Made by a program: the position numbers and the translations under genes | In this document: in pieces, positions 8,780 through 19,151 of the stretch | Layout of the letters: each line of letters opens with the position of its first letter | How positions within the stretch are numbered: position 1 is the stretch's first letter | The notes under the pieces: model-generated | Databases searched by the model: none | The model's input: the letters and a program-made list of their open reading frames with translations, nothing else | Told to the model about the DNA's origin: nothing | Source: Thiobacillus sp. 0-1251 | Lineage (GTDB): Bacteria; Pseudomonadota; Gammaproteobacteria; Burkholderiales; Thiobacillaceae | Assembly: GCA_001899305.1 (NCBI GenBank) | Contig: MKWL01000011.1 | Location: forward strand, 1-64,000 | Direction: 5' to 3' | Length of the DNA stretch: 64,000 nt

Positions 8780-9301
8780 ATGAAAGCCCGGTTATTGGTA
8801 TGTGCCCTCGTTTCCAGCCTTGCATCCTGGAGCGCCATCGCCGACATGGTGGTCCCGATGCACAGCGTGAACGAACACGGGACCGGCCCGTCGGTCGGTC
8901 AAGTCACCGTCTCGCAATCTCGCTATGGCCTGGTGTTCACCCCTGATCTCAAAGGCCTGGCGCCCGGCCTGCATGGGTTCCATGTGCACCAGAATCCCGA
9001 TTGCGGTCCGAAGGAAAAGGACGGAAAGATGGTCGCCGCACTTGCCGCAGGCGGGCATTACGACCCTGAAAAGACCAATCGCCATGGCACGCCCTGGGGC
9101 GATGGGCATCTGGGCGACCTGCCGCCGCTCTATGTCGACCCGAACGGCAGCGCCACCCAGCCGGTGCTCGCTCCGCGCCTGAACATGGCGGACCTGAAAG
9201 GACGTTCGCTGATGATCCATGCTGGCGGCGACAACCACGCCGACCACCCGGCCCCGCTGGGTGGCGGCGGCGCGCGCGTGGTGTGCGGTGTCACGCCATA
9301 G
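8780..9301 (+). CDS. sodC: Periplasmic Cu/Zn superoxide dismutase
   Basis: This 173-residue protein has a signal peptide cleaved near residue 21 and all metal ligands of SodC. The copper ligands are His68 and His70 ([10 protein letters not shown]), bridging His93 (GGHYDP) and His147 (MIHAGGDNH). The zinc ligands are His93, His102, His110 and Asp113. Cys75 and Cys169 form the conserved disulfide. It dismutes superoxide in the periplasm. An AAGGAG site 6 bases before the ATG at 8780 fixes the start; the longer open frame upstream lacks one. The DUF488 gene follows after 9 bases, so the two are probably cotranscribed. Confidence 0.96.
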   Translation: MKARLLVCALVSSLASWSAIADMVVPMHSVNEHGTGPSVGQVTVSQSRYGLVFTPDLKGLAPGLHGFHVHQNPDCGPKEKDGKMVAALAAGGHYDPEKTNRHGTPWGDGHLGDLPPLYVDPNGSATQPVLAPRLNMADLKGRSLMIHAGGDNHADHPAPLGGGGARVVCGVTP

Positions 9302-9310
9302 GGGCCGCGG

Positions 9311-9661
9311 ATGGACATCCGCGTCAAGCGCGTCTACGCAGCGCCCGCCCCGGACGATGGCATGCGGGTGCTGGTCGACCGGCTGTGGCCGCGCGGGCTT
9401 GCCCGGGACAAAGCCCGCATCGACCTGTGGCTCAAGGAACTGGCCCCCAGCACGGAACTGCGCAAATGGTTCAATCACGAGCCCGCGAAGTGGGAGGAAT
9501 TCCAGCGTCGCTACCGGCAGGAATTGCAACAGCAGCCCGCCGCGCTGACGCATGCGATCGAGACCCTCGGAACCGGGCCGGTGACGCTGTTGTTCGCGGC
9601 ACGGGAAGAACGATACAACGATGCCGTCGCACTGAGGGCATTCCTGCTTTCCCGTCGCTGA
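9311..9661 (+). CDS. DUF488 family protein (YeaO-like)
   Basis: A 116-residue protein of the DUF488/YeaO family. Diagnostic segments are GMRVLVDRLWPRGLARDKA (residues 17-35), LRKWFNHEPAKWEEFQRRY (50-68) and the C-terminal LLFAAREERYNDAVALRAFL. The family is widespread and of unsettled function; members are often near stress or metal genes. It follows sodC by 9 bases, which suggests a shared transcript and possibly an oxidative-stress setting. No catalytic residues can be named with confidence. Confidence 0.87.
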   Translation: MDIRVKRVYAAPAPDDGMRVLVDRLWPRGLARDKARIDLWLKELAPSTELRKWFNHEPAKWEEFQRRYRQELQQQPAALTHAIETLGTGPVTLLFAAREERYNDAVALRAFLLSRR

Positions 9662-9789
9662 CCGGCAACCGACCCGCGGGCCCCACACATGCTTCCCGGG
9701 CCGAGGCCGGCCATAGCATAATTCCGGGGCGATCCCGCACGATGCCAGAGGGCTGGCTGTGCCGATTCGCGCCGCCCCAGGAATCCATC

Positions 9790-10242
9790 GTGTCGCCAAA
9801 CGAACTCGAACACTATCTGCACCAGAACATCCCCCTATCGCAGGCCATGCACGTCTCGGTCGTGTCGGTACGGCCCGAGGACGTCGTGCTGAGCGCGCCT
9901 CTGCCGCCGAACATCAACCACCGCGGCACCGTGTTCGGCGGCAGCGCCTCCGCCATCGCCATCCTGGCAGCCTGGTCGCTGCTTCATGCGCGCTTGCACG
10001 ACGAAGGCACCCACAGCCGGCTGGTGATCCAGCGCAACACCATGCACTACGAACGCCCGATCGACGGCGGCTTCACGGCGCGCTCCTTTCTTTCGGATCC
10101 GCTGGCCTGGAGCGTTTTCACGCGCACGCTTCGGCGACGGGGCCGTGCCCGAATCGCGGTTTCATGCGTGCTCGAATACGCCGGCCGGCCCGCCGGCCAG
10201 CTTGACGGGCTGTTTGTCGCACTGGGCATGGAGAGCGATTAA
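9790..10242 (+). CDS. YiiD-like hot-dog thioesterase domain protein
   Basis: A 150-residue hot-dog fold protein resembling the thioesterase domain of YiiD. The core is NINHRGTVFGGSASAIAILA (about residues 40-59), where the HRGTVFGGS loop and following helix are the usual active-site region, then LVIQRNTMHYERPIDG and the terminal GLFVALG. The start is taken as the GTG at 9790, which has AGGA upstream and gives the usual SPNELE-type N-terminus. An in-frame ATG at 9742 is possible but adds non-conserved sequence. The acyl substrate is unknown. A strong terminator lies 42 bases downstream. Confidence 0.78.
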   Translation: MSPNELEHYLHQNIPLSQAMHVSVVSVRPEDVVLSAPLPPNINHRGTVFGGSASAIAILAAWSLLHARLHDEGTHSRLVIQRNTMHYERPIDGGFTARSFLSDPLAWSVFTRTLRRRGRARIAVSCVLEYAGRPAGQLDGLFVALGMESD

Positions 10243-10284
10243 GTCTCCACAAAAAGCCAGTACATCGCGCGGGGATTCCTGCAG

Positions 10285-10306
10285 TCGGCCACGTGGCCGA
10301 TTTTTT
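10285..10306 (+). terminator. Rho-independent terminator after the thioesterase gene
   Basis: TCGGCC pairs with GGCCGA around an ACGT loop, and six T residues follow directly. Position and strength fit intrinsic termination of the upstream plus-strand transcript. Confidence 0.85.
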
Positions 10307-10453
10307 CGCAACGATGATCCTTTGTCATGGCGATGTCATCTACGCACCCAACAATCCGGGCAGCAATTTCGATTGCCGACCCGGCGTCTTCCACATCCTG
10401 TCGTTGCGGTGAATGGGACGTCGCCCTCCCCATGACCACCGGAGAATCAAACC

Positions 10454-11599
10454 GTGCGAAAACTCATTCTTCCCCTGATGCTGAGCACCAGCGTGTTTGC
10501 CGCCACCCCAGTCCAGGCCCATTCGTTTAACGACAAGACATCCCATGATGCGCGTGACGCGCTCGCCATCGCTGTATTCGGCGACTCGCCCTACGGCACC
10601 AAGGACGCCGACACGGCGCAGTTCGATGCGACCCCGGCGTTCATCAAGACGATCAACGACGATCGCGATGTGTCGCTGGTTCTCAACGTCGGCGACATCC
10701 ACTCCGGCAAGCAGACCTGCTCCCAGGCCTACGATCAGTCGATCTACGACCTCTGGACCGCCTTCCAGTCCCCTATGGTGTACACCCCCGGCGACAACGA
10801 GTGGACCGACTGCCACAAGAGCAAGGAAGGCGGTCTCGACCCGCTCGCGAATCTCGGATATGTCCGCGACATCTTCTTTGCCACGCCCGGCAATGCCATC
10901 GCCGTCGACAAGCCGCTGATCTCGCAGGCCCAGGCCTACGATGCGAACTATCCGACCGACGCCGAATACGTCGAGAACGTGATGTGGGGGCAGGCTGGCG
11001 CCGTGTTCGTGACCCTGAACGTTCCGGGCGGCTCGAACAACGACGAAGACAACTGGTTCGGCCTCGACCGCACGCAAGCGCAGACCGACGAGATCCTCAA
11101 GCGCACCAGCGCCAACCTGCGCTGGCTCGACAAGGCATTCGCCCTCGCCAGGACAAATCACGCCCGGGCCGTGGTGATCCAGATCCAGGCCGACATGTGG
11201 GATCTCGACGGGCATGACCCGAAGGACCTGCACATCGCCAACTACCGGCAGTTCATCGACAGCATCGCGCTGCACACGACCGCATTCGGCAAGCCGGTTC
11301 TGCTTTTGAACGGCGACTCCCACGGCTATCGTTCGGACAACCCGCTGGCCAAGGGTGCGCCCTGTGCCGCCGAGAACGGCGCCACGGAAGCGGCGTGCAG
11401 CGACGACGCCTATGACAGCCATCCCAACGGTTACGACGTAAAGAACTTCCACCGCATCGTGGTGCATGGCAGCGTCGCCCCGATGGAATGGGTCAAGCTC
11501 ATGGTCAAGCCGGGCGACAGCGATGGCCGCGCCAGTGCGAGCAGCTTCGGACCGTTCAGCTGGAAGCGCATGGTCCAGGCGTTGCCGCCGGCGCCGTAA
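10454..11599 (+). CDS. Exported metallophosphoesterase-like protein
   Basis: A 381-residue protein starting at GTG with GGAG 9 bases upstream. A signal peptide covers residues 1-22 (cleavage after VQA). The calcineurin-like motif series is present: FGDSPYG (about residues 42-48), LVLNVGDIHSGK (75-86), YTPGDNEWTDCH (112-123) and the late LLNGDSHGYRSDN (about 290-302). These supply the Asp, Asn and His residues that bind the two metals. It should act in the periplasm or outside the cell on a phosphoester; the substrate is unknown. The gene is single and bounded by terminators on both sides. Confidence 0.82.
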   Translation: MRKLILPLMLSTSVFAATPVQAHSFNDKTSHDARDALAIAVFGDSPYGTKDADTAQFDATPAFIKTINDDRDVSLVLNVGDIHSGKQTCSQAYDQSIYDLWTAFQSPMVYTPGDNEWTDCHKSKEGGLDPLANLGYVRDIFFATPGNAIAVDKPLISQAQAYDANYPTDAEYVENVMWGQAGAVFVTLNVPGGSNNDEDNWFGLDRTQAQTDEILKRTSANLRWLDKAFALARTNHARAVVIQIQADMWDLDGHDPKDLHIANYRQFIDSIALHTTAFGKPVLLLNGDSHGYRSDNPLAKGAPCAAENGATEAACSDDAYDSHPNGYDVKNFHRIVVHGSVAPMEWVKLMVKPGDSDGRASASSFGPFSWKRMVQALPPAP

Positions 11600-11660
11600 A
11601 TCGGCCGGGCCTGTCCGCGCGCACCTGTTCGTGCGTGCGGACAAGGCGCGTGGCGTCCCG

Positions 11661-11683
11661 AAACCGGCGCAAGCCGGTTTTTT
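11661..11683 (+). terminator. Rho-independent terminator between convergent genes
   Basis: AACCGGC and GCCGGTT form a 7-bp stem with a GCAA loop, followed by a T run. It ends the plus-strand metallophosphoesterase transcript and lies just past the stop of the convergent P-type ATPase. Confidence 0.88.
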
Positions 11684-11711
11684 CTCGCCAACCGGCAGCC
11701 TGCCCGGCGCT

Positions 11712-14192
11712 TCAGGCATGCGCCAAACCAGCGCGCGTGTCCGGATCGAATATCCGGTAGGCGGCGAGCTTGGCAAGATCATTGATGAAAAACCACGCCA
11801 GGGCATATCCCCACACCATGAGCGCCCAGCCCCAGCCCAGCGGCGTCATGAATATGCCGTAGACCGCGATCAACGTCGCCACCAGCTGCGTGCCGACCAC
11901 CGCCAGCAACAGGATCGGTGCGGGGCGTATCGACCAGAACGGGCCGCGCGTGCGGGTCAGGAAAATCGTCAGGTGCCCCGCGACGGACAGCTTCAGGTAC
12001 ATCAGCGTCTGGATGTGCGCACGGTCGAGATGGAAGACGCGCTCGCCGAGATAGAACAGGCCAAAGGCGGAAACGACCCCGGTCACCCCCAGCACCGTGG
12101 CGACGCCCAGTACGCTGGGCATGTTCCAGGCTTCGGGCGCATTCTTGTAGTGCACGTTGTCGTAGGCGATGGACAGGATGGCTCCGTCGTTGAGCAGAGC
12201 CAGCATCACGATCATCACCGCGGTCACCGGATAAAAATTGAACACCAGGATGGACAGGGTCATGAACAGCAATACGCGCAGCGTTTCCGTGATGCGATAG
12301 ATTGCATAGCTGTTCATCCGCTGGAAAATTTTCCGGCTTTCCTTGATCGCGTCGACGATCACCGACAGGCCGGGCGTCATCAGCACGATGGACGCCGCCG
12401 CGCGTGCCGCATCCGTCGCGCCAGAAACGGCAATGCCGCAGTCGGCCTTCTTCAATGCGGGGGCATCGTTCACCCCATCGCCCGTCATGCCGACGATATG
12501 CCCGCGTTGCTGCAGGACATCGACGATGTGGTATTTGTGTTCGGGAAAGACCTGGGCAAAGCCGTCGGCATTCTCGATGGACGCCGCCAGTTGTCCCGTT
12601 TCCTGATGCCGGGTGTCGCCAAAGCCGCTGGCATCGAGGAGGTTCGCTCCCAGTCCCAGCTTGCTCGCGGTCTCGCGCGCGATGGCCAGTGCATCGCCCG
12701 TCACCATCTTGACGCTCACGCCCATTTCGCGCGCGGTAGCGATGGTCGCCCTGGCCTGCTCGCGCGGCGGATCGAACAAGGGCAGTACGCCGACGAACTG
12801 CCATTGACCGTCGCCATCGGCTCGCGCCACGCCCAGGGAACGAAAACCGCGCGCCGCAAATTCATTGACGGCCTGATCGACAGCCGTGACGACCTCATCG
12901 GCATTGGCAGACAATTCCAGGATCACCTGCGGTGCGCCCTTGGTTACCTTGAATGCGCTGCCATCCGGTCCCTTGACGGCCGCCTCGGTACGCTTGTGCA
13001 CCGGATCGAATGGCTGGAAGTGAAGCACCTCATAAGCCTTCAACGCATCCTTGTCTTTCAGTCCGCCCAGAACAGCCAGGTCGATGGTGTCCTGGTTGTC
13101 CGCGCGCGAAGCCAGTGCGGCGTCGAGGATGACCCGATCGGTCGGGATGCCATCGACGCTGAAGGGATCGCCCAGGGTCAATTTGTTCTGGGTCAGGGTG
13201 CCGGTCTTGTCCGAACACAACACGTCCACCCCCGCCAATTCCTCGATGGCCGCCAGACGGGTGACGATCGCCTCTTTCCTGGCCAGCAGTCGCGCGCCGA
13301 CCGCCATGGTCACCGACAGCACGGTAGGCATTGCAACCGGGATTGCGGCCACGGTCAGCACCAGGGCAAACTGCAGGGTGGTGAGAATGGGGTCGTCGCG
13401 GAACAGCGCGACGGTAATGATGATCGCCACCAACACCACCGCGAGGACGATCAGGTAATTGCCGATTCTCAGCACCGCGCGCTGGAAATGGCTGGTGGTC
13501 TGTGCCCCCTGTACCAGTTGCGCCGTCTTGCCGAAATAGGTGTTCGTTCCCGTGGCATAGACCAGCGCGTCGATTTCGCCGGTGCGGACGATCGAGCCGG
13601 AAAATACCGCCTCGCCGGATGTGTGCGTGACAGGCAAGGATTCGCCGGTCAGCGCGGACTGGTCCACCTCGATCGGATCGCCTTCCAGCAAGCGTGCGTC
13701 CGCCGGCACGATATCGCCCAGACGCAGATGAATGACGTCGCCCGGCACCAGTTCACGCGCCGCCGGGGTGGTCCACTGCCTGTCGCGCTTCACCTGGGCC
13801 TTGATTGCCAGTTTGGCCTTCAGCGCAGCAATGGCGTTGCCCGCCTGGTGTTCTTCCCAGAATCCGACCACGGCGTTGGCTAGAAGCAGCACGAGGATGA
13901 TGACAAAGTCCGGCCAATGTTGGGCTACCGCCGAGAGGATGACGGCGGCTTCGATCATCCACGGGATGGGGCCCCAGAAATAGCTGAGGAATTTCAGGAA
14001 AGCATTGGCCTTTTTCTCTTCCAGTTCGTTCGGCCCGTATTGCGTCAACCGCTTCTGCGCTTCGGCCTGGCTGAGACCGTCCGGCGACGACCCCAGTTTT
14101 TTCTCCACTTCCGGCAGCGGCAGGGATTTCAGATCGTCATGTGCGCCGGGCTTCAATCCGGATAGCTCGGCCTGGTCACGATTGGCTTCCAT
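11712..14192 (-). CDS. Plasma-membrane-type H+-exporting P-type ATPase (P3A)
   Basis: An 826-residue P-type ATPase closest to the Pma1/AHA proton pumps found in plants, fungi and some bacteria. TGES (residues 182-185) is the actuator motif, Asp328 in CSDKTGT is phosphorylated, KGAPQ (418-422) binds nucleotide and TGDGVNDAP (570-578) is the hinge. The sixth membrane segment reads MLALLNDGAILSIAYDN; its Asp after Leu-Asn aligns with the proton-accepting Asp of plant pumps. There is no plant-style C-terminal autoinhibitory tail. AGGAG precedes the chosen ATG; an upstream extension of the frame is not needed. It probably exports protons under acid or energy-rich conditions. Confidence 0.92.
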   Translation of the reverse strand: MEANRDQAELSGLKPGAHDDLKSLPLPEVEKKLGSSPDGLSQAEAQKRLTQYGPNELEEKKANAFLKFLSYFWGPIPWMIEAAVILSAVAQHWPDFVIILVLLLANAVVGFWEEHQAGNAIAALKAKLAIKAQVKRDRQWTTPAARELVPGDVIHLRLGDIVPADARLLEGDPIEVDQSALTGESLPVTHTSGEAVFSGSIVRTGEIDALVYATGTNTYFGKTAQLVQGAQTTSHFQRAVLRIGNYLIVLAVVLVAIIITVALFRDDPILTTLQFALVLTVAAIPVAMPTVLSVTMAVGARLLARKEAIVTRLAAIEELAGVDVLCSDKTGTLTQNKLTLGDPFSVDGIPTDRVILDAALASRADNQDTIDLAVLGGLKDKDALKAYEVLHFQPFDPVHKRTEAAVKGPDGSAFKVTKGAPQVILELSANADEVVTAVDQAVNEFAARGFRSLGVARADGDGQWQFVGVLPLFDPPREQARATIATAREMGVSVKMVTGDALAIARETASKLGLGANLLDASGFGDTRHQETGQLAASIENADGFAQVFPEHKYHIVDVLQQRGHIVGMTGDGVNDAPALKKADCGIAVSGATDAARAAASIVLMTPGLSVIVDAIKESRKIFQRMNSYAIYRITETLRVLLFMTLSILVFNFYPVTAVMIVMLALLNDGAILSIAYDNVHYKNAPEAWNMPSVLGVATVLGVTGVVSAFGLFYLGERVFHLDRAHIQTLMYLKLSVAGHLTIFLTRTRGPFWSIRPAPILLLAVVGTQLVATLIAVYGIFMTPLGWGWALMVWGYALAWFFINDLAKLAAYRIFDPDTRAGLAHA

Positions 14193-14523
14193 ATGGCTTA
14201 CTCCTGTCCTTGCACTGACACAGGGTTCCTGAGCCATCGGAGTGGCTCCTGTTCGTACCCTTGGCATTCGCTGCATTGAATGAAACCGAAGCCGTTGCGC
14301 TTCTCTCAACCACGCCCCTACCGCGTCGACGTGATCAAACTATTGACCGTCGCTTTCATGAATGGTTTGCAGAGCGTCGCCATATCGTGCTGCCCATGCT
14401 TTTTTCAGCCTCCGTTCATGCATCTCCACTACCCGATTCCCTGAGTCTCTGGCCGAACGTTGCCGAGAAGTTGAATACGATGCATGAAGGGAAACGGCAT
14501 CACGGCTTCCTGTCCATGCCTGT
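14193..14523 (-). other. Gap upstream of the P-type ATPase
   Basis: This stretch separates the DUF389 stop from the ATPase start. No credible gene is seen. It should hold the promoter of the ATPase and any terminator of the DUF389 transcript, but I could not identify either with confidence. Confidence 0.5.
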
Positions 14524-15534
14524 TCAATTTTTGTGCAACAACAGGATCATGCCGCCCAATGCCGCCAATACCGCCAGCCACAACGTAATGGCGATGCGCG
14601 TGGCTTTTGAAGCGCGATCTTTCTCCCACCATGTCGCCGGACGAATGCCCTGTACCAGAAACGTCGTTACTCCAGCCAGATTCACGCAGATCAGATTCAT
14701 CAGAAACAGCGACAACGCACCCATCGCCAGTGCCGCATGCCCACTGCCAAGCAGCAACCCGAAGGCCACCAGTGGCGGCAATAGCGCCACGGCCACCATC
14801 ACCCCGATCAAGATCGCCGACACGCCTGTCGTGAACGCCAGTGCCCCTGCCGCACCCGATGCCAAAGCCACGACGAGGTCGCCCAGCCCCACTCCGTCGC
14901 GCGATGCAATTTCCGGTATTGCCGGGTCCACCTGCAGCAGCACGCCGATGATCGTCGACAACACCATCGCCACCGAAATCCCGGCCAGGGCTGTCAGGAA
15001 CGCACGCCGAAGCAGGGTCAGGTCGCCAAGGGTCGTGGCGAGTGCCAACGCCATGTTCGGCCCGAGCAGGGGTGCGATCACCATCGCCCCGATGATGATC
15101 GCCACACTGTTGTAGTACAGGCCAACGGCCGCCACGATGGTGGACAACACCACCATCGTCAGATAGACCCGCGAGCACTGCGCGGCATCCTTGATGTCCT
15201 CGTACAACTCCTCGCGGCTGATCCGTTCCGGCGGTTTCTCCTGTGGAGCGGGCTGCTCGGGTTCTGGTTCTGGCTCAGGCTCTGGTTCAGCACGTGGCAA
15301 CGTCGCCTCGACAGCCAGAATCACCACCCGGTTGCCCTCTTTTCCGGCGTAACGTTCCCCCAACAGATCGAGCACGGCTTCGCTCTGTTCCGCATCCAAC
15401 AAGATCCTCACCAGCACATCCCCATCGGGCAAGCGAATCTGTCGGTAGTCGAGCGTCTTGTGCTCCTTGAGAAGCGCACGGATTTCCATGCCGTCCTGCT
15501 CCGGCAACACCATTTCGATCAGTCGCAGCGCCAT
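14524..15534 (-). CDS. DUF389 (TIGR00341) membrane protein
   Basis: A 336-residue protein. The first 85 residues form a soluble domain typical of this family (LRLIEMVLPEQDG at the start). An EPEPEPEPE linker (about residues 83-95) follows, then about six to seven membrane segments beginning at VYLTMVVLSTIVAAVGLYYN. The signature AIIIGAMVIAPLLGPN (about 144-159) is DUF389. The function of the family is unknown. It begins 7 bases after the phosphoketolase stop, so it is almost certainly the last gene of that operon, which hints at a link to acetate or acid stress. Confidence 0.87.
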   Translation of the reverse strand: MALRLIEMVLPEQDGMEIRALLKEHKTLDYRQIRLPDGDVLVRILLDAEQSEAVLDLLGERYAGKEGNRVVILAVEATLPRAEPEPEPEPEPEQPAPQEKPPERISREELYEDIKDAAQCSRVYLTMVVLSTIVAAVGLYYNSVAIIIGAMVIAPLLGPNMALALATTLGDLTLLRRAFLTALAGISVAMVLSTIIGVLLQVDPAIPEIASRDGVGLGDLVVALASGAAGALAFTTGVSAILIGVMVAVALLPPLVAFGLLLGSGHAALAMGALSLFLMNLICVNLAGVTTFLVQGIRPATWWEKDRASKATRIAITLWLAVLAALGGMILLLHKN

Positions 15535-15541
15535 CGCGGCG

Positions 15542-17911
15542 TCATCCTTTCCATTTCCACTCCCGAATTTCCGGCATGTCCTGGCCGTACTTGTTGATGT
15601 ACTGCTTGTGCTCGATGAGCTTGTCCTTCAGCTGCTGTTTCAGGTAGACGCCCTTGTCGCCGGTCTGCGGCAGGCGGTCGATGGTATCCATCACGAGGTG
15701 GAAGCGATCGAGGTCGTTCAGCACCGTCATGTCGAAAGGCGTGGTGATGGTGCCCTCCTCCTTGTAGCCGCGGACATGGAAGTTGTCGTGATTGGTGCGG
15801 CGGTAGGTGAGCCGGTGGATCAGCCACGGATAGCCGTGGAAGGCAAAGATCACCGGCTTGTCGCGGGTGAAGATCTCGTCGAAATCCCTGTCGCTCAGGC
15901 CGTGCGGATGCTCCGTCTGCGGCTGCAGCTTCATGAGGTCGACAACGTTGACCACACGGATTTTCACGTCAGGCAGATGCTCACGCAGAATGGAGACGGC
16001 AGCCAGTGTTTCCAGCGTAGGCACGTCGCCACAGCAGGCCATCACCACGTCGGGCGCGACGGCCTGATCGTTGCTGGCCCATTGCCAGATACCGACACCC
16101 TGGGTGCAATGCTTGATGGCCGCATCCATGGTGAGCCACTGCGGCGCCTGGTACTTTCCGGCGATCACGACGTTGACGTAATGCCGGCTGCGCAGGCAAT
16201 GGTCCCAGACCGAGAGCAGGCAGTTGGCGTCCGGCGGCAGGTAAACGCGTACGATGGCGGCTTTCTTGTTGACGACGTGATCGATGAAGCCCGGATCCTG
16301 GTGGGTGAAACCGTTGTGCATCTGCTGCCAGACATGCGACGCGAGCAGATAATTCAGCGACGCGATTTTCCGCCGCCACGGCAGGTCAGCCGTGACCTTC
16401 AGCCATTTGGCGTGCTGGTTGAACATCGAGTCGACGATGTGGATGAACGACTCGTAGCTGTTGAACAGGCCGTGTCGCCCGGTGAGTAGGTATCCCTCGA
16501 GCCACCCCTGGCACTGATGCTCGCTCAGCATCTCCATGACCCGGCCGTCCAGGGCGAGGAATTCGTCGTTGTCCTGCGTGCGTGCATCCCACTGCCGATT
16601 GGTGACCTCAAACACGGCATTCAGGCGATTGGAAAGCGTCTCGTCAGGGCCGAAGATCCTGAAATTGCGTTGCGCCCGATTGAGCTTGGCCACGTCGCGC
16701 AGGAACACGCCGAGTTCGTGCGTGTCGGCCGCCGTCACGGCCCCGGGCGACGGCACTGTCACCGCGTAGTCCTGAAAATCCGGCATGATCAGATCACGCA
16801 GCAGCAGACCGCCGTTGGCGTGGGGATTGGCGCCCATGCGTCGCTCACCTTCTGGCGCGAGTTCGGCCAGCTCCGGTTTGAGGCGGCCCGACTCGTCGAA
16901 CAGTTCCTCCGGCCGGTAGCTCTTCAGCCACGCTTCCAGCAGCCTGAGGTGTTCGGGGTGCTCGGCATCCACGGCAATCGGCACCTGGTGCGCACGGAAG
17001 GTGTCTTCGATTTGCAGGCCATCGACCATCTTCGGCCCGGTCCAGCCCTTGGGCGATTTGAGCACGATCACCGGCCAGCGCGGGCGCATGGTGTTGCCGT
17101 TGACGCGTGCTTCGTATTGGATGCGCTTGATCTCCTCCATCGCGATGTCGAGCGTCGCCGCCATGGCCTCGTGCATCAGCGCCGGTTCATCCCCCTCGAC
17201 GTAATAGGGCATCCAGCCGCAGCCGCGGAAGAACTGATCCAGCTCTTCCGGCTCGATGCGGGCGAAAATAGTGGGGTTGGCGATCTTGTAGCCATTGAGG
17301 TGCAGAATCGGCAACACCGCGCCATCGGTGACCGGATCGAGAAACTTGTTGGAATGCCACGCCGTGGCCAGCGGTCCGGTTTCCGCCTCGCCGTCCCCGA
17401 CGACGCAGGCGACGACGAGATCGGGATTGTCGAACACCGCCCCGAAGGAGTGGCTGAGCGAATAGCCCAGTTCGCCGCCTTCGTGTATCGAGCCCGGGCA
17501 TTCAGGCGACGCGTGGCTGGGAATGCCGCCGGGAAAGGAAAACTGGAGAAAGAGCTTCTGCAACCCCGCCTCGTCCTGGCTGATGTTGGGATAGATCTCG
17601 CTATACGTGCCTTCGAGATAGGTATGGCTCACGACGGCCGGACCGCCGTGTCCGGGGCCGGACACGTAGATCATGTTGAGGTCGTACTTCTTGATGAGCC
17701 GGTTCAAGTGCGTGTAGATGAAGTTTTGGCCCGGCGTCGTGCCCCAGTGCCCCAGCAGCATGCGCTTGACGTCGCCCATCGCCAGCGGCCGCTTCAGCAG
17801 CGGATTGTCGTAGAGATAGATTTGCCCGACCGAGAGATAGTTTGCCGCGCGCCAATAGGCGTCCATCCTGTTCAGCAGGTCCGGTGAAAGGGTCTTTGGC
17901 GTGGCATTCAT
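15542..17911 (-). CDS. xfp: Xylulose-5-phosphate/fructose-6-phosphate phosphoketolase
   Basis: A 789-residue thiamine-diphosphate enzyme that splits xylulose-5-P or fructose-6-P with phosphate, giving acetyl phosphate plus glyceraldehyde-3-P or erythrose-4-[21 protein letters not shown] (residues 52-71), SGPGHGGPA (84-92) and [20 protein letters not shown] (171-190, ThDP/Mg site) are hallmark phosphoketolase motifs, and the length is standard. A GTAAGGAG site precedes the ATG. Acetate kinase lies just upstream (13-base gap), so acetyl phosphate made here can be turned directly into acetate and ATP. Confidence 0.96.
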   Translation of the reverse strand: MNATPKTLSPDLLNRMDAYWRAANYLSVGQIYLYDNPLLKRPLAMGDVKRMLLGHWGTTPGQNFIYTHLNRLIKKYDLNMIYVSGPGHGGPAVVSHTYLEGTYSEIYPNISQDEAGLQKLFLQFSFPGGIPSHASPECPGSIHEGGELGYSLSHSFGAVFDNPDLVVACVVGDGEAETGPLATAWHSNKFLDPVTDGAVLPILHLNGYKIANPTIFARIEPEELDQFFRGCGWMPYYVEGDEPALMHEAMAATLDIAMEEIKRIQYEARVNGNTMRPRWPVIVLKSPKGWTGPKMVDGLQIEDTFRAHQVPIAVDAEHPEHLRLLEAWLKSYRPEELFDESGRLKPELAELAPEGERRMGANPHANGGLLLRDLIMPDFQDYAVTVPSPGAVTAADTHELGVFLRDVAKLNRAQRNFRIFGPDETLSNRLNAVFEVTNRQWDARTQDNDEFLALDGRVMEMLSEHQCQGWLEGYLLTGRHGLFNSYESFIHIVDSMFNQHAKWLKVTADLPWRRKIASLNYLLASHVWQQMHNGFTHQDPGFIDHVVNKKAAIVRVYLPPDANCLLSVWDHCLRSRHYVNVVIAGKYQAPQWLTMDAAIKHCTQGVGIWQWASNDQAVAPDVVMACCGDVPTLETLAAVSILREHLPDVKIRVVNVVDLMKLQPQTEHPHGLSDRDFDEIFTRDKPVIFAFHGYPWLIHRLTYRRTNHDNFHVRGYKEEGTITTPFDMTVLNDLDRFHLVMDTIDRLPQTGDKGVYLKQQLKDKLIEHKQYINKYGQDMPEIREWKWKG

Positions 17912-17924
17912 GTGGGCTCCTTAC

Positions 17925-19124
17925 TTATTCATCGAGGTCGAGAATGCGGCAGACCGATCGGGCAATCATCTGCTCTTCGTCCGTGCGGATGACGCGAACC
18001 CGCACCCTGCTGGCGTCCGTGGAAATCACATCCGCGTGCACCGCGTTGCGTGCCGCATCCAGCTCGATACCGAGGAAGTCGAGTCCCTCGCCTATGCGCG
18101 CACGAACGGCCGGCGCGTTTTCGCCGATGCCGCCGGCGAAGACCAGCGTATCGATCCCGCCCAGCGCGGCGGCATGGGCGCCGATCTGTTTCTTCGCCTG
18201 ATAGCAGAACAGCGCCACCGCCTCCGCCGCGCGGACATCGTCCGCTTCGCGCGCGAGCAGGTCCTGCATGTCGGCGCTGGTCTCCGATATGCCGAGCAAT
18301 CCCGATTCATGGTTGACCATATGTTGGAATTGTTTCGCCGTCATGTTCTCGGTACGCGCCAGATACCAGGCCAGTCCCGGGTCCAGATCGCCGCTGCGGG
18401 TGCTCATCGGCAGACCCGCCGTCGGCGTCAAGCTCATGCTGGTGTCGATGCTTTTCCCTTCACGCACGGCCGTCACGCTCGCACCATTGCCGAGATGGGC
18501 CAGGATCACCCGTCCCTGCGCAAGTTGAGCGCCCTCCAGCCGCGCAAGTTCTTCCATGAGGTAGGCGCAGGAGAGGCCGTGAAAACCATAGCGCCGGACA
18601 CCCTGCGCATCGTAGCGCCGCGGAATCGGCAGCAGGCGGGCCACGCGCGGCATGTCATGATGGAAAGCGGTATCGAAGCAGGCGATCTGCGGAACGTCCG
18701 GAAAACGGCGATGGAACGCCTCGGTCAGAAGAATTTCTTCCGGCAGATGCTCGGGGTCGAACGGGCTCAGCTGATGCAAGGTCTCGATCATCGCCGGCGT
18801 GATCCGCTGCGCTTCCCAGTACGCAGGCCCGCCATGCACCACACGGTGGCCGATGGCGGCCAGCGCCCCGCTTGCGATCTGGCCCTCGACCCAATCCATC
18901 AGCACGCCGACCGCCGCCGTGTGATCCGGCGCGGACACGGAACGCGAAAAGGCATCGGCACGATTCGTTCCCTGCACCGTGAACGTGGCGGCCGGCATGC
19001 CGATCCGCTCGATCCTGCCTCGCAGAACCCGATGCAGCGACGTTCCCGTGTCGAACAAGGCGAACTTGATGCTGGACGAACCACCATTGACGGACAGGAT
19101 GAAGGCTTTTTCAGGTGTCAGCAT
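17925..19124 (-). CDS. ackA: Acetate kinase
   Basis: A 399-residue member of the ASKHA kinase fold that converts acetyl phosphate and ADP to acetate and ATP. NGGSSSIKFALFD (near residues 14-26) is the N-terminal phosphate loop, HRVVHGG (about 92-98) and HLGNGAS (about 206-212) are conserved, and FAGGIGENA (about 328-336) is the C-terminal acetate/nucleotide motif. The length is normal. It sits between glgX (27 bases) and xfp (13 bases), completing an ATP-yielding phosphoketolase branch. Confidence 0.96.
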   Translation of the reverse strand: MLTPEKAFILSVNGGSSSIKFALFDTGTSLHRVLRGRIERIGMPAATFTVQGTNRADAFSRSVSAPDHTAAVGVLMDWVEGQIASGALAAIGHRVVHGGPAYWEAQRITPAMIETLHQLSPFDPEHLPEEILLTEAFHRRFPDVPQIACFDTAFHHDMPRVARLLPIPRRYDAQGVRRYGFHGLSCAYLMEELARLEGAQLAQGRVILAHLGNGASVTAVREGKSIDTSMSLTPTAGLPMSTRSGDLDPGLAWYLARTENMTAKQFQHMVNHESGLLGISETSADMQDLLAREADDVRAAEAVALFCYQAKKQIGAHAAALGGIDTLVFAGGIGENAPAVRARIGEGLDFLGIELDAARNAVHADVISTDASRVRVRVIRTDEEQMIARSVCRILDLDE

Positions 19125-19151
19125 AGGTCGAATTCCCCGGGTGGGAGGGTG

